Assembly (NCBI GenBank): GCA_019419625.1
Contig: DXZO01000067.1
Location: forward strand, 10,063 to 43,287
Source: Collinsella sp.
Lineage (GTDB): Bacteria > Actinomycetota > Coriobacteriia > Coriobacteriales > Coriobacteriaceae
Direction: 5' to 3'
DNA length: 33,225 nt
Positions 32,201 to 33,225 of the stretch are shown one piece after another (the stretch's first letter is position 1; every line of letters starts with the position of its first letter). Under the pieces are notes generated by a model, which was given only the letters and a program-made list of their open reading frames with translations, ran no database searches and was not told the origin of the DNA. The position numbers and the translations under genes were made by a program.

Positions 32201-33225
32201 ACGACACGGTGCGGCGGTTGCGGTTGCCGGCCTTGATGCGTCTGCCTATTCCGTTACCTATTGCGGTATAGATGGAACGTCCTATGGTCCGACGGCGCTG
32301 GAGCCGTGCGACAGTGGCAACTACCGCGTCACGGTTAAGGTGACTGACCCCAACTATCAGGGTAAAAAGTCCGCCGAGTTCTCGATTGCAAAGGCAAGCC
32401 AGGTTATTACGGGAACGACGAGCTATTCGGGTGTATACGGTGGAGACCCCATTGTGTTTAACAACGTTGCCCAGACTCCCGTGAGCTTTGAGCTGGTCGA
32501 TTCCGATGACGATGCGAGCCCGGTTTCGATTAAGGGACGCTGTGCGACGGTGAAGGCCGCCGGTACGGCACGTGTTGTCGCCCATGCCAAGGCGTCTCGA
32601 AACTATTTTGCCGCCGAGGACGTCGAGTTGACGGTTTCCGTTGCGCCGGCTCAGCTGCTGGTGAAGGTCGACGATGCCGAACGCTTTGAGGGCCAGGAAA
32701 ATCCCGAGTTTACCTCCAGCTTGGTGAGCCGTTGCGACACCTCGGACGTTAAGGTTACGTACTTCTGCTCGGCGAATAAGAAATCGCCGGCGGGTGAGTA
32801 CCAGATCGACGCGGCGGTTGCCGATCCGAACTTTGATGTCGCGGTCGACCCCGGCACGCTGACGGTCAAGAAGAAGCCCGAGCACTACAAGGTGACGGCG
32901 AAGGCAGTCAACGGTTCGGTCGACAATGCTTCGGTTTCGGTTGTTGAGGGCGGGGACGCGATCCTCTTGGCGACGCCCGACGAGGGCTGCTACCTCGAGC
33001 GCGTGACGGTTGCGCAGGCAGGCTCGGATGCGACCGTTGACCTCGACATTTCTGATTACAAGGGCGGGGCGTACGAGGTCACGCTGAGCGATGTCACCGC
33101 ATCGCGGGAGGTCACGTTCGAGTTTGCGAAGGCGGACGCTCCGCGTGTGGTCGCGCAGCCGCAGGACGTGAGCGTCCATGAGGGCGATTCGGCTGTGCTC
33201 TCGGTCGCGACCGAGAGCACAGCCG
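23292..33225 (+). CDS. Giant secreted repeat protein: BspA-type LRRs, InlB-like repeats, Ig-like and MBG domains (3' end beyond window)
   Basis: An uninterrupted frame of at least 3,311 codons, still open at the window end; I checked the frame at about ten points along it. ATG 23292 follows GGGAAGG. Residues 1-34 are a signal peptide (hydrophobic core LVVYLSVAMVV, likely cut after AAYA). A Ser/Asp/Glu-rich linker runs to about 137. Two 387-residue tandem units (138-524 and 525-about 910) each hold BspA-type leucine-rich repeats (IG..AF.GC.NL) and a Big_3-like domain with YxPGEKISLEGMSV. From about 969 to 2540 there are some 18 or 19 GW(Y/F)-type InlB/Flg_new-like repeats, with a hydrophobic helix at about 1189-1212. 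An Ig-like domain (about 2669-2780, with YQWYRVS and GEYFCRI), a putative Ig domain and several MBG-type domains (about 2875-3195) follow. A second copy of the Ig block then begins. It is probably a surface adhesin or stalk; no anchor is visible because the end is missing. Confidence 0.9.
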   Translation, partial: MNRITAALYRFLVVYLSVAMVVTSIPLAPRAAYADDAGALAVESEAQETDSSSDADAHAVDNASSSGEGSSSTASDQTNNAQDESSSSDTSTSTSSLAQDLSISATDSDAAKSLVATAEPSSDDSEVDPLVYEDPTVYEYAKLMPNGYVYPCDASGSVTVEIDGNDPYGSSVDGKLVTNLIVDYGVDGVPGYICEYSSNLRSVRFENSSISSIGLHAFSGCSNLADISFSGMTIGGIGTEAFSGCGSLTSLNINDVATIGSMGDAAFAWSGLRSTGLDKVVGLSSIPENAYNACSALTDTGLGGNTSITSIGVNAFKNCSRLATTGLESNTTIKTLREGCFSGTNMSGGLTLPLYSKIEELPSRAFYGSKLETVYLGCDHVVLINSTTFPKQYMTVMVPAKMVSQYESGHPKEVWESCYGSLPVPVGKMLQKIEISRDPDKMAYQPGEKISLEGMSVTFQYPHSTMDSDYEALIKEELGEYLTATPCDGDVFDESMDGEPIQLVYDDGYTRLVAYSKGNLQQAAYEYAKLMPNYYLYPCDANGNLTVEIDENNPRENSVDGRMVTNLIVDYGVDEVDAQLCADSTNLRSVRFESSSISKIGLHAFYNCPNLTDISLSGMTIGTIGKEAFYGCESLASLNISETTTIGSMGYAAFADSGLVSTGLDKVVGLTSIPDRAYEGCKALTDTGLDKNASITSIGVCAFRFCTNLATTGLESNTTVETLGHTCFYGTDLSGGLTLPYNSKIEELPEKAFGSTNLETVFFGCNHAVLINTDTFPKYNMTVMVPAKMIPKYANGHPKAVWERCNGCLPVPVGKVLENVEISCDPNNMTYEPGDTISLEGMSVELDYPHTVSIWNYEALIKEELGEYLTATPCDGDVFDESMDGQPVKLVYDDGYSHFETQTKGTLQLKKPTPTSFQISYAQTIDKGERKLMDGVELPDVSGTMTIDAGAEVTLDAGALGMLNDNITFKGWYDTESGKYISKEAVCTFTPDKDLSLEARFKLKDYVVHANDAQATDSSQDFAHLSVTAQNCYRNAGETVELSAATDNALFLGWYLGEGDDAYAVSDQLDFTYTVDKADAIVSEDKTDARIEITPRYCAPQASVVLSVDGVDENGQPLGQFLSTGLYGIGSRVTVVAVPMPGYVFDYATDALGNVVFTGDDGPSYTFVLEGDVQYTAHFREATDPDESLAALKAALIAAITAAAVLATMYGLGEIVDPIAADAVIEIGMADNIEDVAAVGTKVLKEIKDIIDDHKKPKPHGDHKIEIIATAQPEVGGVVTGGGIHYEGTVATLEAVANPGYRFVCWKENGVEVSTSPLKTMTITDLTPEVVKMTAVFEKKVEITAVAEADGIQADFSTGCTASPVKQSITRGDQAMVTASEGPDYAFVGWFEDGVEVSPERTYIFKAEVDRHLVARFRRADKTILVNTDPFDSAEVLCDGVPVVDGKVRAKDGDILTFTMRPKVRPDNPEKTYRFVEWRETDAQGITIANKQEVCEYRVNGNARIEAVMDGRDAHTVRAEADPLEGGTVTLKRGETAGMVLEVPEGERVTAEATPSEGYIFDGWYLSNGGSDATSTLVSSERSYTFEPITDCVIQAKFTRACKVDVVVEPAAAMAGKYLVHGEGYCMKGEPATLSIELTAEASKQFTFKGWYDAKTDLLLGTDPSYLEFYPEDVECTVRAVFEENTYTVTAKAKKTFVERGAVEIEGHPGASSVTCGYGDTVMLKAKANDGYRFDHWKDDSGREYDTAELVVKVTKSDTYTAIFTDSKPEVIVTADSWLGGTVTCNGTVVKPTTDTFKLGETLHLTAKAHPGFLFWGWYVNGRLKSLKHETSLVAKARGKTGHCVITAAFVPIDTVCVPLADPAEGGTVKASRVLADRGAEVALKATPNPGYVFTGWYTADGTFESADAEFTCHQERSHVHIARFMAKSYEVDATTVVDSGTGSLVESSVAGWAEGTGTVEAGHAATLTAHALSGYAFEYWADASGAVVSRDSTYHVMPTSDTTLQAVFSAKQYTVDVSCEESMGTVEGAGAYAAGQVATVRAVAAEDTAFVGWFRNGTCVSSKKTYRFTVREDTSLYAVFASGSYVVHTVASPAEGGAVSGFGGYEAGDRATLRAIANTGYSFAGWTDDKGETVSENADYTVKVAGDATYTAIFTPKSYQVVLSASDDSVSTLSGEGSYQFGDTVELNATPMGTKRFVGWYVLDAEGNKLLLSCDAHCWVKLDKDMVEGLEDDTLELQAVFADPYEVTVTGEVVVKDKASNRGCRVTGSGSFAVGDQVELSAVAGMGYRFVGWSTDKEGTSIVETATTLDVTATQDITYYAQFESDGQVTITVTGSSIFRGTALLVDGIPAGSRSYDRGDMFMAIAIPWKKYHFSHWVDDAGVTVSYSAFYIGTAKENKQLTAVFYETGCDVQVATYPKDAGFSMVALGTGGSYHSAAIMFTVPHKGWKFKYWVDENGMPVGFTPVINRVVFGNRTFTAVYERATMSVTAVDSRQGGHVEGSSEDESLGYAVTNEVENGESTTLTAVPDAGYVFDGWYARNDDGSLGDEPLSTDATWTFVPEDNMTVEARFAEAPKYKVTARAVNGSVDPESALVATDGKVTLSATPDEGCYLTRVTVAEEAGDDGSAGNAYGLDISDYKGGAYEVTLSGVSAPQQVTFEFAKAAAPEVLAQPQDASAYEGDPVELSFAAEAGRNVRVHAAVSSGSAADVKLSYQWYRVSDDGGKAVALKGETGETLSIVQLDSDGEGEYFCRITQNYLGTVTKTDTEHAKVSIVPREALVFNGRVLPVATAHDEYRAEIAGATGGKAPYAYNLDDVEVPEVMQLTLADDGSGALVLSGVPAATGVCRFKISCTDDLGDKCDAHFALLVKAKEASLAFEGQTFTYNATAQAPELSGVPEGCEDDVKLTYVGTGDTHYSSDQAPVDAGTYRVVATLDAKGYVGNASCDFTIEKAPVDISIETSDVTYDGARHGAAVAVAGLDASAYSVTYCGIDGTSYGPTALEPCDSGNYRVTVKVTDPNYQGKKSAEFSIAKASQVITGTTSYSGVYGGDPIVFNNVAQTPVSFELVDSDDDASPVSIKGRCATVKAAGTARVVAHAKASRNYFAAEDVELTVSVAPAQLLVKVDDAERFEGQENPEFTSSLVSRCDTSDVKVTYFCSANKKSPAGEYQIDAAVADPNFDVAVDPGTLTVKKKPEHYKVTAKAVNGSVDNASVSVVEGGDAILLATPDEGCYLERVTVAQAGSDATVDLDISDYKGGAYEVTLSDVTASREVTFEFAKADAPRVVAQPQDVSVHEGDSAVLSVATESTA
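23703..26010 (+). repeat. Tandem duplication of a 1,161-bp (387-codon) module in the giant gene
   Basis: Unit 1 begins with codons for YEYAKLMPN at 23703 and unit 2 with the same residues at 24864. The matching ends (GEYLTATPCDGDVFDESMDG, beginning at 24726 and 25887) are also 1,161 bp apart. Long stretches remain alike in DNA and the period is exact, so the copies arose from one in-frame duplication. Unit 2 ends near 26010. Confidence 0.9.
31023..33225 (+). repeat. Start of a second ~620-codon Ig/MBG module at the window end
   Basis: YKVTARAVNGSV at 31023 recurs as YKVTAKAVNGSV at 32886, 1,863 bp later. LDISDYKGGAYEVTLS at 31194 recurs at 33042, 1,848 bp later, then (V/L)AQPQD and EGD. The second copy is cut off by the window edge, which predicts another Ig-like and MBG block beyond it. 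Confidence 0.85.
33190..33225. repeat. Perfect 36-bp palindrome ending exactly at the window edge
   Basis: CGGCTGTGCTCTCGGTCG (33190-33207) is followed directly by its exact reverse complement (33208-33225) with no spacer. Such a foldback at the very end of a sequence suggests an assembly artefact. The last six or so codons of the giant gene should be treated with caution. Confidence 0.85.

Noticed and set aside
28686..33179. Antisense open frame of about 1,497 codons opposite the giant gene
   Set aside because: The plus strand has a signal peptide and recognisable repeat domains in a continuous frame. The minus frame is a by-product of GC-rich codon use, with no domain and no ribosome-binding site.

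Overview
The window is chromosomal DNA from a high-GC Gram-positive anaerobe. It is most likely a gut Coriobacteriia member of Collinsella type, judged from GC-rich codon use, a four-domain ribosomal protein S1, -10 boxes of TANNNT form, frequent GTG/TTG starts and the gene mix. That assignment is inference from gene content; no search was run. No IS element, phage gene, CRISPR array or tRNA was seen.

Layout. 1-1511: the 3' part of a cysteine desulfidase-family gene converging on a HAD hydrolase gene, with overlapping stop codons. 1827-5182: rpsA, the RNase P RNA gene (rnpB) followed by a large hairpin, a YigZ-family gene and a C_GCAxxG_C_C-family gene. 5299-9360: a metY-like sulfhydrylase behind a promoter packed with GGGACAAAT sites, a drug-type MFS exporter, xpt, and a small GGQ release-factor-like gene. 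9382-11852 (minus strand): a CLC-type anion transporter and a diacylglycerol-kinase-family gene. 12064-17481: a molybdenum block of moeA, a mog/moaB-family gene and modABC. 17617-23164: a selenium block of a double-cubane-type protein, its ATPase activator, selD, yedF, a DUF3343 gene and a class V cysteine desulfurase/selenocysteine lyase-like gene. 23292 to the window end: one open reading frame of at least 3,311 codons for a giant secreted repeat protein, still open at the edge.

The clearest discovery is that selD is itself a selenoprotein gene. An in-frame TGA at 20067-20069 falls at residue 17, where E. coli SelD has its catalytic Cys17. It is followed by a SECIS-like hairpin with a GGTCT apical loop. 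Annotation that reads TGA as stop would truncate the gene.

How the genes may work together. modABC imports molybdate, and MoeA with the Mog-like protein inserts it into molybdopterin. The selenium block would liberate, carry and activate selenium. The embedded low-potential double-cubane protein and its ATPase raise the possibility that ATP-driven electron transfer is part of selenium handling. Side-by-side Mo and Se genes fit an anaerobe using selenium-dependent molybdoenzymes, but no such enzyme and no selA/selB/selC lies in the window. The selenium block has a convincing promoter with GTTGA/TCAAC half-sites and a possible 22-codon leader ORF. Two 31-nt palindromes differing at one base (8924-8954 and 19088-19118) mark a dispersed repeat family.
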